Shown: piece by piece, positions 9,112-18,642 of the stretch
Numbering within the stretch: position 1 is the first letter of the stretch
Layout of the letters: every line of letters begins with the position of its first letter
Source of the DNA: Yersinia enterocolitica
Lineage (GTDB): Bacteria > Pseudomonadota > Gammaproteobacteria > Enterobacterales > Enterobacteriaceae
Length of the DNA: 64,000 bases
Reading direction: 5' to 3'
Assembly (NCBI GenBank): GCA_002082245.2
Contig: NBTC02000002.1
Span: 868,001-932,000, forward strand
Made by a program: the position numbers and the translations under genes
Notes under the pieces: generated by a model
What the model was told of the DNA's origin: nothing
Database searches by the model: none
Seen by the model: only the letters and a program-made list of their open reading frames with translations

Positions 9112-9142
9112 GGCTGTTAACGGTATATTATCGATAACAGCC
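9112..9142 (+). terminator. Hairpin after yjjG
   Basis: GGCTGTTA (9112-9119) pairs perfectly with TAACAGCC (9135-9142). The downstream bases are only moderately T-rich. Confidence 0.45.
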
Positions 9143-9262
9143 GGTTATCTATGCTCGTATATTAGTTGCAAAGCTTGACTATATTAATTCTGAAGGAAGG
9201 CCCGTAGCCACGGGGTGAGTGCAAGATTTTATTTTCAATAGATTTAAAGAGGAATTTTAAAT

Positions 9263-9646
9263 ATGACGTTACTTCGTAAAAACTATCCTCATCTTGCTAA
9301 CCCTGCGGGGGCTTACGTTCATAGCGTGAAGCACAATGGATTGCTTTATATTTCAGGTATGACAGCGTTCGGTACCATTGCACAAGGGAGAAGTATGGCC
9401 GAACAAGCTACAGAGATTTTTCATCAAATCGCTAGCATTGTGCAGGCTGAAAATAGCAGTTTTGCTGATCTTATTAAGATAACGATTTTTGTGACGGACA
9501 TTTCGCAGCTAAGTACCTTGCGTGATGTTATGTATAAATTTTATGGTGCAAACTTGCCAGCCAGTTCTTTGGTTGAAGTTAAAGGTTTATTCTCACCTGA
9601 GATAAATATTGAGATAGAAACGCTATTTGCTATTAATCCAGCCTAA
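9263..9646 (+). CDS. RidA-family protein lacking the catalytic arginine
   Basis: A 127-residue YjgF/YER057c/UK114 (Rid) family protein, complete, with a good ribosome site (AGAGGAA). Family features are YISGMTAFG, IVQAENSSFADLIKITIFVTDI and the C-terminal INIEIETLFAI. In true RidA imine deaminases the segment is PARSCVEV, with the arginine essential; here it reads PASSLVEV, with Ser at that place, as in the Rid subfamilies without imine-deaminase activity. Enamine/imine hydrolysis is therefore doubtful and the substrate is unknown. It is a monocistronic gene convergent with ilvN. Confidence 0.85.
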   Translation: MTLLRKNYPHLANPAGAYVHSVKHNGLLYISGMTAFGTIAQGRSMAEQATEIFHQIASIVQAENSSFADLIKITIFVTDISQLSTLRDVMYKFYGANLPASSLVEVKGLFSPEINIEIETLFAINPA

Positions 9647-9657
9647 AATTGAGCTAG

Positions 9658-9692
9658 CCCGCACAGCCGCCAGTAAGCGGAAGTGCGGGTTT
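9658..9692. terminator. Bidirectional terminator between RidA gene and ilvN
   Basis: CCCGCAC (9658-9664) pairs with GTGCGGG (9683-9689), with an inner CCGC/GCGG extension, followed on the plus strand by TTT. It sits between convergent genes. Confidence 0.7.
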
Positions 9693-9738
9693 ACAACTAA
9701 GGTCTGCCATCTAACGTAATTCAATGCTAGTGACAACG

Positions 9739-10071
9739 TCACCGTTGATTGGCAATTAAGTCTTCTACTTGGTCAAAAATAGGCATTTCAGGCCCGAAGC
9801 GGCGCACCTGGAGCACATCTTCCAGTTTCTCCAACTGGCTTATCATTTGCAGTAATCGCTGATCATCCAAGACTTGCAGCCAAATGCGACTTTCGTCACC
9901 GCCAGCCAACGGCATACACAAAATTCCCTCGACGTTAAATGCGCGCCGGGCAAATAGCCCACAAATATGAGACATCACCCCGGGGTGGTTGCGTACTGTG
10001 AGTAACAGTGTCACCTGCGCAGATGTCGATAGGTTTGGTGCTGGTTGTCCTGCCATTTGTTGAGTAGTCAT
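9739..10071 (-). CDS. ilvN: Acetolactate synthase I small subunit IlvN
   Basis: A 110-residue regulatory subunit of acetohydroxyacid synthase I with one ACT domain: [22 protein letters not shown], then [11 protein letters not shown]. It binds valine and feedback-inhibits the IlvB catalytic subunit in branched-chain amino acid synthesis. I start it at the ATG at 10071, because GGAGGGGA lies just in front and the start nearly overlaps the ilvB stop; an in-frame ATG 15 bases upstream lies inside ilvB and precedes that ribosome site. It is the last gene of the ivbL-ilvB-ilvN operon. Confidence 0.93.
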   Translation of the reverse strand: MTTQQMAGQPAPNLSTSAQVTLLLTVRNHPGVMSHICGLFARRAFNVEGILCMPLAGGDESRIWLQVLDDQRLLQMISQLEKLEDVLQVRRFGPEMPIFDQVEDLIANQR

Positions 10072-10072
10072 A

Positions 10073-11755
10073 TTACTCCCCTCCAATCATATCGATATTT
10101 GCAGCACCCGGTGGCACCATCGGATACACTTTTTCATCCACATCAATCAGTGCGTGGATCAATACTGGGCCTGGGCGGTTTAAGGCTTCATGCAAGGCAG
10201 CATAAGGGTCGCTGGCTGTGTTGAGGTCACATGTGGAGAAACCAAACCCTTCTGCGATATGGATGAAGTTTGTGCGATACGGGTAATCGGCTGCAAAAAT
10301 ACGTTTACCAAAGAACAGTTCCTGTTGCTGATGGACTAAACCCAATGATTGGTTATTCATCAAAATAATCTTAACGTTCAGCTGCTCTTCAGCGGCGGTC
10401 GCCATTTCCTGAATATTCATCATCAGGCTACCATCACCAGAAAAACACACTACTTTTGCCTCTGGTTTCGCCAGTGCTGCACCAATGGCAGCGGGCAGAC
10501 CAAATCCCATGGTGCCCAGTCCGCCAGACGTTAACCACTGTCGCGGGCGATGCAACGGATAAGCCTGCGCTACCCACATCTGGTGTTGTCCCACATCAGT
10601 GGTAATGATGGTGTCATCATCCAGCGCTTCGGCCGCCGCGCGAATCAAACCATAGTGGCACAGTGGGTTGGTGCTGTTGGGTTGATTGAACGGAAATTCG
10701 CGCTGCATATCACTGACGGTTGAGCGCCATTCGCTGCGTGAACGAGTTTCAACTAAAGGCAACAGGTGGGTTAATACCTGCTTAATGTCGGCATTCATTG
10801 CCAGGTGTGGTCGGCGGATTTTGCCTAATTCAGCTGGGTCAATATCAATATGAATGATGCTAGCATCAGGGCAGAATTGTTCTGCTTTTCCGATAGCACG
10901 ATCATCAAATCTCGCCCCAAGTACGATCAATAAATCAGCTTGTTGCATGATCAGATTGGTTGAGCGTGCTGCATGCATTCCCAACATTCCCAAGGATAAT
11001 GGGTGGTCAACGGGCATGGTACCCAGTGCCATTAATGTCATGGTAGTTGGCAGTCCAGCCTGTTCAGCCAGTTGTATTGCTTGTTGGTGTGCCTGCGAAC
11101 TAACGATTCCTCCCCCCAGATAGAGCACAGGCCGTGCCGCACGGTTGATCATTTGAGCGGCGTGCGCGATAGCTTGTGGGTCTATTGGGCAAGGTTCATC
11201 GGCAACTCCTGGTAGCGGCAAACTCTCAAGCTCAATTTCTGCTGTTTGCACATCTTTGGGAATATCAATCCATACTGGACCGGGCCGCCCAGACTGGGCA
11301 ATGCGAAATGCCGCCGGGATCACCCGGGGCAATTCGCTGATATCGCGAACCAAATAATTATGTTTGGTGATAGGTATCGATATGCCATAGGTATCAACCT
11401 CTTGAAAAGCATCGGTGCCAATCATTGAGGAGGAAACCTGACCTGTAATACACACGAGTGGAATAGAGTCTAGTTTGGCATCGGCAATTGCCGTGACCAG
11501 ATTGGTTGCCCCAGGGCCGCTGGAGGCTAAGCAGACTGCGGTTTGGCCGGTGGCGCGGGCCATGCCTTGAGCCATAAAGCCAGCACCTTGTTCGTGTCGT
11601 GCCAGCACATGGCGAATAATACGGCTTTGCCCTAGAGCATCATACAACGGTAACGCTGCGCCGCCGGGAATGCCTGCGACCGTGGTAATACCTTGCTGCT
11701 CGAGCAAGCGAACTATTAATTGGGCGCCTGTATAACGCATGGTTATATCCTTCAT
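10073..11755 (-). CDS. ilvB: Acetolactate synthase I large subunit IlvB
   Basis: A 560-residue thiamine-diphosphate enzyme that condenses two pyruvates, or pyruvate and 2-oxobutyrate, the first common step to valine, leucine and isoleucine. The N-terminal ThDP domain has [14 protein letters not shown] and the catalytic glutamate in [16 protein letters not shown]. The middle FAD-binding domain has TTMTLMALG and LGARFDDRA. The C-terminal domain has [19 protein letters not shown] and the metal/ThDP motif [16 protein letters not shown]. Length and sequence match E. coli IlvB. It is transcribed behind the ivbL attenuator and nearly overlaps ilvN. Confidence 0.96.
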   Translation of the reverse strand: MKDITMRYTGAQLIVRLLEQQGITTVAGIPGGAALPLYDALGQSRIIRHVLARHEQGAGFMAQGMARATGQTAVCLASSGPGATNLVTAIADAKLDSIPLVCITGQVSSSMIGTDAFQEVDTYGISIPITKHNYLVRDISELPRVIPAAFRIAQSGRPGPVWIDIPKDVQTAEIELESLPLPGVADEPCPIDPQAIAHAAQMINRAARPVLYLGGGIVSSQAHQQAIQLAEQAGLPTTMTLMALGTMPVDHPLSLGMLGMHAARSTNLIMQQADLLIVLGARFDDRAIGKAEQFCPDASIIHIDIDPAELGKIRRPHLAMNADIKQVLTHLLPLVETRSRSEWRSTVSDMQREFPFNQPNSTNPLCHYGLIRAAAEALDDDTIITTDVGQHQMWVAQAYPLHRPRQWLTSGGLGTMGFGLPAAIGAALAKPEAKVVCFSGDGSLMMNIQEMATAAEEQLNVKIILMNNQSLGLVHQQQELFFGKRIFAADYPYRTNFIHIAEGFGFSTCDLNTASDPYAALHEALNRPGPVLIHALIDVDEKVYPMVPPGAANIDMIGGE

Positions 11756-11782
11756 CAGGGCCGGCGGTTAACAGAGTGGGGC

Positions 11783-11820
11783 TAAAAAGAAACCCCGCTC
11801 GGCTGGCGCCGGCGGGGTTT
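11783..11820 (-). terminator. ilvBN attenuator terminator
   Basis: On the minus strand AAACCCCGC (11820-11812) pairs with GCGGGGTTT (11798-11790), followed by CTTTTTAG. It lies between ivbL and ilvB, the position of the known ilvBN attenuator, where ribosome stalling on valine/leucine codons prevents the terminator from forming. Confidence 0.9.
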
Positions 11821-11846
11821 GGGAATCTTTCTGGATTCGGTACCCG

Positions 11847-11960
11847 TTACGGCGCGCTGCCGACCACCACCACTAGCACGCGTACGACTACCACTGCGTT
11901 AACATACGCAGTATTTTGTAGACTGAAGGTGGCAGTGGAATAGTTCACGAGGTATCTCAT
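11847..11960 (-). CDS. ivbL: ilvB operon leader peptide IvbL
   Basis: A 37-codon leader ORF with the C-terminal run NAVVVVRVLVVVVGSAP, almost the same as the valine-rich end of E. coli IvbL. Eight of eleven residues in the 23-33 block are valine and one is leucine. Translation speed through these codons senses charged valyl/leucyl-tRNA and sets termination at 11783-11820. The N-terminal half differs from E. coli, and no strong ribosome site precedes the ATG at 11960; an in-frame GTG at 11948 is an alternative start. Confidence 0.85.
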   Translation of the reverse strand: MRYLVNYSTATFSLQNTAYVNAVVVVRVLVVVVGSAP

Positions 11961-11983
11961 CAATAAGTGTAATAAGCCTTAAA

Positions 11984-12055
11984 AGATAAACACGATTCGC
12001 CAAAAGGCACAAGCAATCAGAATGATAACAATGCAAAAATCTGAGGCGGATCACA
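11984..12055 (-). promoter_or_regulatory. ilvBN promoter and CRP site candidate
   Basis: Reading the minus strand, TCTGA-N6-TCACA at 12055-12040 matches the CRP consensus in nine of ten key positions. Downstream, TTGTGC (12012-12007) and TTATCT (11989-11984) are 17 bases apart and could be the -35 and -10. E. coli ilvBN is known to be CRP-activated. The rest of the ivbL-to-12310 gap is AT-rich with nothing else recognised. Confidence 0.5.
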
Positions 12056-12309
12056 ACGTTACTGGTGTGGCTGGACGCGGTAGTTAAATATTTTTTTTAA
12101 TTATTTGAAAATTAAAGTAATTAATAGATGTTTGGTTAGCGATTTAGCAAGATAAGGTTTTTTATCATATAGCATGAGGTGTCAGCACTCAGATAGCCTA
12201 TCAACACAGGCTAATCTGCTCTTGTTGATACCTTGTTTAAAATTTAAACATTAAAGTAAAACTCTTGGAGTGTATGGAATAGCCGCTTGATAAGGCATAG
12301 AAGGGACTT

Positions 12310-13137
12310 ATGCATAAATCGTTATCTTTGGTTCTCATTGCTGTTATCGCAGGATGTGGTGCGAAACAACCCCCTCCCGAAACGGTCAGCATTGATAATT
12401 ACACCGCAAATCGTATCACCAGTATTATAGAAGCTAAATTAGAAACAGCACCTTATAGCAATAAGGGTGATGCTATTGCGAATATATCTGCTGAGTTTTT
12501 AGGTACACCTTATGAGGCAAATGTACTCATTGGTTCGCTAACGCAACCGGAACAGTTAGTGGTCGATTTCCGTGGATTGGACTGCTTCACCTACCTGGAT
12601 TATGTTGAAGCCTTGCGAAAATCAGGAAGCAAGGCGGAGTTTGTGCAGCAAGTTATCAGAACAAGATATGTTGATGCTGATGTCAGCTACTTGCACCGAA
12701 AACATTTCTTTACTGACTGGTCACAGCGATCCCCTTTAAACGCACAAGATGTTACTGCACAAATAAGTACTCATACCCACACTGTTCTCAAAAATCTGAA
12801 TCAGAAAAAAGAGGGTGGCGAGTTTATCCCCGGGCTGAGTGCTATTGAGCGTAATATTGTTTATATTCCGGCTGAGTTTATTAATGATGCGGTAGTCGCG
12901 GAGTTAAAAAATGGGGATTATATCGGCATTTACACCCCTATTTTAGGTCTGGATGTCACCCATACAGGAATATTTATCAGGACAGCAAAAGGCGCGATGT
13001 TCCGTAATGCATCATCAATGAAAGGGAACAATAAAGTTGTCGACTCACCTTTCTTGGAATATGTGAAGAAAACCCCAGGCATTGTGGTACTTAGGGCATT
13101 GCCGGTCGGAGATAGTGATTTAGAACCAATGGGTTGA
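12310..13137 (+). CDS. DUF1460 lipoprotein, putative cell-wall amidase-like
   Basis: A 275-residue protein with a lipoprotein signal: hydrophobic residues 5-15, then IAGC with the lipidated Cys at 16. The mature part fits DUF1460, a group in the NlpC/P60-like cysteine hydrolase superfamily. The likely catalytic Cys is in FRGLDCFTYLDY (near residue 95) and the likely His in DVTHTGIF (near 220). It may hydrolyse peptidoglycan or peptide amides in the periplasm, but the substrate is not known. It is a single gene convergent with srfC, with a shared hairpin between them. Confidence 0.78.
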   Translation: MHKSLSLVLIAVIAGCGAKQPPPETVSIDNYTANRITSIIEAKLETAPYSNKGDAIANISAEFLGTPYEANVLIGSLTQPEQLVVDFRGLDCFTYLDYVEALRKSGSKAEFVQQVIRTRYVDADVSYLHRKHFFTDWSQRSPLNAQDVTAQISTHTHTVLKNLNQKKEGGEFIPGLSAIERNIVYIPAEFINDAVVAELKNGDYIGIYTPILGLDVTHTGIFIRTAKGAMFRNASSMKGNNKVVDSPFLEYVKKTPGIVVLRALPVGDSDLEPMG

Positions 13138-13152
13138 GTTCAGTATGGTGGT

Positions 13153-13189
13153 ATCCGTTACTCCCCCGACTCAACGGGGAATAACGGAT
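13153..13189. terminator. Bidirectional hairpin between DUF1460 gene and srfC
   Basis: ATCCGTTA (13153-13160) pairs with TAACGGAT (13182-13189). After one mismatch, TCCCC (13162-13166) pairs with GGGGA (13176-13180). It lies between convergent stops. Confidence 0.7.
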
Positions 13190-13203
13190 ATATTACTGAT
13201 GGT

Positions 13204-15651
13204 TTACGGCCTGAATTGCGGATTAATCAGCAAGAATATTGCCGCTAATTGTTCACGATTCTGCAAGTTTATTTCGCTGCTGGCAGAATAACCCTGGTTG
13301 TGAATAATCATTTCACCTAAGCCAACCAGCCAATCATAAATATAAAATGCAGTATTATTGGTTGGGGTCAATGCCAATTTGGTCAATCGCTGTGATGCCC
13401 CCAACGGCGATACTGATTTAGGTGGTTGGGCAAAAATCTTATTTCCCCGATTAATACGGCTATCAGGGCGCTGGTTTTCCTCTATTTGTAAGAAACCAAG
13501 CCAGGCAACAAAATCGCCCAATACCGTCAACGCACGCGATACCTGACGATCGGCTTTGGTTTCACGGTGCAGACCAACTTGCTCACTGTCTGCCAGTATC
13601 GTGATTAACTGCCCGGCGATATCCAGTCGGATACTGGCGGTAATCAGTTCTGCAACCAGCAATTCAATGGTGGGTTTGGCAATACCGAGCAGTTCAATCA
13701 ATGGGCCGTTATCGGGCAGTTGTCGCAGGTGATTTATCCAATAACGCTGCACACTTGCGGCATAGGCTGTTTCATAATCATGGCTTATCGCAGGTGTTAC
13801 CGTGGTTTGAAATGCCGCGGATTCGGGCTGATCACTGAATAAGTCGATATCGATACCGATACTAAAAGGTTCGCTATGGGTCGCTGGGGTGATCAATTCA
13901 GCCGCACGGTTTTGCTGTTGTAGATATAAACCGCGTAACTCATCACGAGAGGGCAGCAGTCGCTCTAATAACTCGCCGTGTAAGCCGGTTCGCGTTTGTA
14001 AGGCTTTGAGTAAGGTTTCAGCAATACGTTGTTTCTGTTGCAATTCGCTGTTTGCTGGCTGATACCAGCCTGCAAGCAGATTATCGGTCAATTCTCGTTG
14101 TAACTCATGAAGTTGTTCGGTTATCCGTTCTGTTTTGATATCACGACGGATCTCTTGGGTCAGATAAGTGACCATTCGTTCAACACCACGAGTGTCCAAT
14201 GCCAGCATGGAGCCCCAGCTATCACCAGGATTACCCACATGACGTTGTACCGCTTCGTCATAATTTTTCGCACCAGCCAACTGTGGGTCAGCAGTAACCC
14301 GTTGATCAAAAGGTGTTAATGCCCAGATTAACCCAGGATTGCGACGGGAACGCACCTGCACATTTTCCCCCTGTGTTTGCTTAACCCAATAATCCAGTGC
14401 CTTACTGACAGTTTTGACTTCTGAGCGTTTACCCGCCGCATTACAGACTAATAGCAGGTTTATCTGCTGTTTATCCGTGTAGCGGTCAAGCAAATAGGCA
14501 TTTTTAGCTTGAGATAGCAAAACGGCCTGCGGATAAGGAGGATGTTCAAGGTATTCTGGTGTATCGAATGGCTCAGTAAAATCAGGGAAATCTAGCAAGT
14601 CAATGGATTCAAATACATTTTTACGGGTAGATGTGGTCAGCGGGATATGTAACTCGGCAGCTAAAAAAGTTAGCTCAGCAAGTGACAACGTCACTAAATC
14701 AGTCGCATTGTCATCAACTAAGGGTATAACTTGAATGTGGCTATCCGCGGGTGTGTTCAGAGAATAGAGTGTCGCAACATTCATAACGCCATTGGCGGGC
14801 AGTAGGGTATCGTCCACTAATACGCTTAGTGGTGACAGTACTTGAGTCGCGCCGCCCAGATGTTGCAAAGTATAGGCAAAATGGCGGTAAGCATCGGTCA
14901 ATGGCTGTAATTCTGTCCACAGTAATGAGAACAAAAGGGCACGATCATCAATGCTCAGATAAGGAGCCAGTTCAATGGCCACCGGCCAGAAATGAGTTTC
15001 CAGTTTTCTCTGGCGCGGGGCGTCATGACGAACCAGATAATCCCACAGCCCAATGACATCATCACTGCTGATACCTGCGTTGGCGATCGGTTGTCTGCGC
15101 ATAACGAGCTGTTGCAGATGGTCAGTAATATGCTGTTCATCCAGCGAATGCTCTCGTCCATCCTGATGACGGGGGCCTTGAGGGTTATCCAGTAGAAAAG
15201 CACCCACAACTATTTTAGCAATATCCACTTCACTGAGAAGAGAAAGCCGTACCGGATGGCTTTCGGAATGACTAACGGCTTGCTGGCTAAAACGTGTTGC
15301 CAGCCCGCTGGCCTGATAGCCCGGTTTTATTTGTTGCCAAAAGTCGAGAGTTTTCCCGCCAAGGGTGGTTTCCAAGCGGCCATTTTCATCCGCCGCCAGC
15401 GCTGAAATAAGGTGCTGTTTCCCGGCAGATGACTGACCAAAAAAGCCAATGCTCATGCCGGTTAAGGATGTTTCCGTTAGTTGACGTGCTTTATTGCGAT
15501 GGCGACGCAGTTTGATGGTGAGAAGATCGGCTTCAATATCCAATCGAATGGCGTGTTGGCGCACATTGTTAATCCAATCAATTGTTTGATCAATACCTTG
15601 TGTGACCTGCTCAAGCTGGTTATTGAGCTGTTGGGTGATTAATGATTTCAT
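13204..15651 (-). CDS. srfC: SrfC-family P-loop protein
   Basis: An 815-residue protein, last gene of srfABC. Near residue 70 it has FFGQSSAGKQHLISAL, a Walker-A/P-loop motif with Lys followed by Gln instead of Ser/Thr, which may weaken magnesium binding. Further on, LLDFPDFTEPF is a candidate G3-like switch region. The C-terminal half is helical and charged. The family is annotated as a putative virulence effector because Salmonella srfC was found as an SsrB-regulated factor; a dynamin- or GTPase-like mechanical role is inference. Its ATG overlaps the srfB TGA (ATGA), showing translational coupling. I see no secretion signal. Confidence 0.82.
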   Translation of the reverse strand: MKSLITQQLNNQLEQVTQGIDQTIDWINNVRQHAIRLDIEADLLTIKLRRHRNKARQLTETSLTGMSIGFFGQSSAGKQHLISALAADENGRLETTLGGKTLDFWQQIKPGYQASGLATRFSQQAVSHSESHPVRLSLLSEVDIAKIVVGAFLLDNPQGPRHQDGREHSLDEQHITDHLQQLVMRRQPIANAGISSDDVIGLWDYLVRHDAPRQRKLETHFWPVAIELAPYLSIDDRALLFSLLWTELQPLTDAYRHFAYTLQHLGGATQVLSPLSVLVDDTLLPANGVMNVATLYSLNTPADSHIQVIPLVDDNATDLVTLSLAELTFLAAELHIPLTTSTRKNVFESIDLLDFPDFTEPFDTPEYLEHPPYPQAVLLSQAKNAYLLDRYTDKQQINLLLVCNAAGKRSEVKTVSKALDYWVKQTQGENVQVRSRRNPGLIWALTPFDQRVTADPQLAGAKNYDEAVQRHVGNPGDSWGSMLALDTRGVERMVTYLTQEIRRDIKTERITEQLHELQRELTDNLLAGWYQPANSELQQKQRIAETLLKALQTRTGLHGELLERLLPSRDELRGLYLQQQNRAAELITPATHSEPFSIGIDIDLFSDQPESAAFQTTVTPAISHDYETAYAASVQRYWINHLRQLPDNGPLIELLGIAKPTIELLVAELITASIRLDIAGQLITILADSEQVGLHRETKADRQVSRALTVLGDFVAWLGFLQIEENQRPDSRINRGNKIFAQPPKSVSPLGASQRLTKLALTPTNNTAFYIYDWLVGLGEMIIHNQGYSASSEINLQNREQLAAIFLLINPQFRP

Positions 15652-18638
15652 TTTCTAAATACACTCCCACTATCAATCCAATAATGGGTTGATCCTGAAC
15701 CGTTGCTGGCTAATGTGTTGAGCTTGAGGCGCAGGTGGTGGGATGGCACACGGCTCCCATCTTGCAATACGGCATCCGCTATCTCAAAGCGCTCCTGACC
15801 ATCGTCATTCTGCTTGTCGCCCTTTGCTAATCTCAGTCTGACATGCAATACGCTGTCACCCGCGACTTTGCGCGCCAGTTCCTGATCAACAATGGATAAG
15901 GTATAAAGCGGCGAGGCAGGCCAACGGTCATTATCGAGCTGGCGAAAGCCAAGGCACAACGACCCTCTAACCTGAAAATGAGCGTCGGATGGCAAGGCAA
16001 AATTGCTGCTATCCAGATCGATATCGCGATAGTAGACATTCTCTTCTGTCAGTGCGTCGCTGCTGTCTAACATCCCGAGGTAGCGTATGGTTGAATAAGG
16101 TTGGAAATCACCGGCTTTAAAGTAAAAACCGGCCAGCCGTAAGTCCAGTGCCAGTAAACATAGCATTGCCCCCACTGCGGCAGTCGATTTTGGGTTATCA
16201 ATGCGACCATGCTTGTTAAACGGATACCAATCGCTGGTGTGATATCCATCCAGCGAGAGAATACGATTGTTGGGCAGAGGTTGCAGATGGCGAAATAGTG
16301 CCTGAATGCCGGGGAAGCGTGAAGGGCGGCCAGTCAATAACAGCACATCACAAGAATAGAGTGATACCACTTCAGACAGTGAACGCAGGTTTTGCGTAAT
16401 ACTCATTCGGTTAGATAAAAACTCACCGTGCAACTTGCTTAGCTTTAATACTAACGGAACCTGCAAAATATCAAACCCGCCAGCATCTGTTGCTAGTTCA
16501 CGCTGAACTTCGCTGTTAATGTAATCAAGGACTTTCTGCGTCGGTAATTGGGGCAATAGCTCGCCAAAATTAGCGTCTATTTCTGCACTGGCATCCAGGG
16601 GATCAAAGTTCTCGTAGGCTTCCAGAATAGCCCGGCCTGCGGGCATAAATATCTGCAATGTGGCTTGCTGACGCAGGGCTGATTGCCCATCCATGCGGCC
16701 ATCATTGCCGAATAATTTATCCAGCAAGGCATCAGTATTGGTGACGCCAGCTTTCTTAAGGCGAGCCTGGAGGGCAGGTAGAAGATAGAGCTGAATAACA
16801 TCCAGCAAAATATCATCACCGGCCACTTTAAACCCTTCACGGAATAACAGGCGCGGGCTGATTTTGACATTATTGCCAATACCATCATCCAGCCAATATT
16901 GCGTAATTGCCAGGTCGGTGGTGCCACCGCCAATATCGATAGAGGCGATACGTAAGGTTTTCCCGGCAACATCCCCAGCTTCCGGCTGTTTATCGGGTCG
17001 TGCCATACTGGCAAAAAAGGCTGCGGTACGGCCACCGAAATTAACTTGAGTTTCGTTATACAGATAAACCATCTGACCGCAGGTCGCTTCATCCCATTCC
17101 ATCTGTACATCTGGTACTGGAACCTGGCTTTTGGCGCGGCCTTGGGTGGATGCAAAGTTATCATCTGCCGGATGCCAACCCATAGATTTCCAAACTAAGG
17201 CAATGGCTTCATTCATCCGGCGGCGGAATATCTCGCGCTCCGGTTTTGGCATGGCGGACGGCAGCGTTAAGATAATGGCGCGTAATTGCCGTGGCGCATT
17301 GGCATGGGTCATTTTTAAACGTTGTGCCGCGCTGTTGATTTGCATCAGCGCTTGCGCCAATAGTTCCGACAACATAAATGTCATCAATGAACTACGGCTA
17401 TAATGTGGTGAAAATACCGGGAGCCGTTCATCTACTGGCATCGTATAGAGCGGTTGGCCGTCATCATTGACCAGATTGGTCAGCGGCAACGCCGTCGCCA
17501 GCGGTTCATGTATTAGTGTGGTTTGGGTCTCGTTGAAGCGCCAGCCCGCAGTATAGGTCTCTTCATCCCACAGATAGCGGCGGGGGCTGGAAATGCCGGT
17601 AGACCCTTCGGTGCCTAAACGGTGCTGTGCCATACGGCTGGCTTCACGACCAACACGGGTAATCGCAGGCCAGATAAAGGCATCGTCACGGCCACTTTCC
17701 ACCGAAAAATTCTGTTTGCCGAACTTCGCTTGCGCAAATTCAATCCGGCTTTCAAACAGTTCGTTATACAGATAGTGTGGCTCGCTTAAATCACGAATTT
17801 GTAATTCGTAAGTCTGTTTCAGGCCATTACTTTCATCTGCATGGTCTTCCACCAAAATGCCGCAGGTATGCGAGTTGCCGACATCGAGGATCAAATCAAC
17901 ATTAACGGTAGGTTCTTGTAGGGTGCTGGTATTGATTTTTATTTCTGGCACACCAATTTGGCTGCCAAGTAACTCCAGCAAATTAAGATAGTGCGCCTGA
18001 TATTCGAATTCGCGCAGCGACACACTGATATGCCTTTCGGTGCGTTCTTCCTGCTCTGATGCCTGTTGAACAAAAACTTCCCGCAACCAACCGTCAACCC
18101 AGGTTAAATCAAGGAATTCTGCCAATTCTTCATTGTGGTAGGCCAGGGCGAAACTTAATCCGGTTTTGACATCATTTTCATTAGGTGCCAAATACTCATT
18201 AGCATCACCTTCAGGATAGACTTTGGTATCAAATGCCATGGTGGCACGTAAAGTATTGCCATCTTGATCTGGCGAATCTAGCACTAAAATCTGTACTCTG
18301 GCCCAGTTATCAGGCCCATTAACGAAGGTGCGCGGCGGATTAAAACGCAAGAAGGGCAGCGGCAACCAAATCTTGTTCAGCAGTTTTAGCGATTGTTCCA
18401 ATGGAATACTAAATTCAGGTTTAACAATCTCTGGGGCTGAGCCGGGTACCATTAGCGAATATTTACCGTTATGTGGATGGTAGTTCAGGCGTAATAGTGG
18501 GCCATTAGCGCTTTTGCGGACGAATTTATTTGGCAGCTCAGTATCTAATTGGGGCTTTAAAGCGAAGTCCAGAAACTGAATGCCGCTGTCCTGAATAAGC
18601 GTAATTTTCTGTTTTAAATCCGTGATCGTTGCCAGCAT
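15648..18638 (-). CDS. srfB: SrfB-family actin/Hsp70-like ATPase
   Basis: A protein of about 996 residues, second gene of srfABC. It carries two phosphate-binding motifs of the actin/Hsp70/sugar-kinase fold: ILDVGNSHTCGILVE (near residue 248) and SIDIGGGTTDLAITQYW (near 565), the latter nearly identical in type to Hsp70 phosphate-2 motifs. The start is taken at 18638, beginning MLATITDLKQKITLI, which fits the Salmonella SrfB N terminus; an in-frame ATG 18 bases upstream overlaps the end of srfA. It overlaps srfC at its stop. The role is unknown; ATP-driven assembly with SrfC and the membrane protein SrfA is a reasonable inference. Confidence 0.84.
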   Translation of the reverse strand: MLATITDLKQKITLIQDSGIQFLDFALKPQLDTELPNKFVRKSANGPLLRLNYHPHNGKYSLMVPGSAPEIVKPEFSIPLEQSLKLLNKIWLPLPFLRFNPPRTFVNGPDNWARVQILVLDSPDQDGNTLRATMAFDTKVYPEGDANEYLAPNENDVKTGLSFALAYHNEELAEFLDLTWVDGWLREVFVQQASEQEERTERHISVSLREFEYQAHYLNLLELLGSQIGVPEIKINTSTLQEPTVNVDLILDVGNSHTCGILVEDHADESNGLKQTYELQIRDLSEPHYLYNELFESRIEFAQAKFGKQNFSVESGRDDAFIWPAITRVGREASRMAQHRLGTEGSTGISSPRRYLWDEETYTAGWRFNETQTTLIHEPLATALPLTNLVNDDGQPLYTMPVDERLPVFSPHYSRSSLMTFMLSELLAQALMQINSAAQRLKMTHANAPRQLRAIILTLPSAMPKPEREIFRRRMNEAIALVWKSMGWHPADDNFASTQGRAKSQVPVPDVQMEWDEATCGQMVYLYNETQVNFGGRTAAFFASMARPDKQPEAGDVAGKTLRIASIDIGGGTTDLAITQYWLDDGIGNNVKISPRLLFREGFKVAGDDILLDVIQLYLLPALQARLKKAGVTNTDALLDKLFGNDGRMDGQSALRQQATLQIFMPAGRAILEAYENFDPLDASAEIDANFGELLPQLPTQKVLDYINSEVQRELATDAGGFDILQVPLVLKLSKLHGEFLSNRMSITQNLRSLSEVVSLYSCDVLLLTGRPSRFPGIQALFRHLQPLPNNRILSLDGYHTSDWYPFNKHGRIDNPKSTAAVGAMLCLLALDLRLAGFYFKAGDFQPYSTIRYLGMLDSSDALTEENVYYRDIDLDSSNFALPSDAHFQVRGSLCLGFRQLDNDRWPASPLYTLSIVDQELARKVAGDSVLHVRLRLAKGDKQNDDGQERFEIADAVLQDGSRVPSHHLRLKLNTLASNGSGSTHYWIDSGSVFRK

Positions 18639-18642
18639 AATA

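Noticed and set aside
11247..11428. Plus-strand open frames inside ilvB and similar antisense ORFs in srfB and srfC
   Set aside because: They lie wholly inside well-supported genes on the opposite strand and show no family features.
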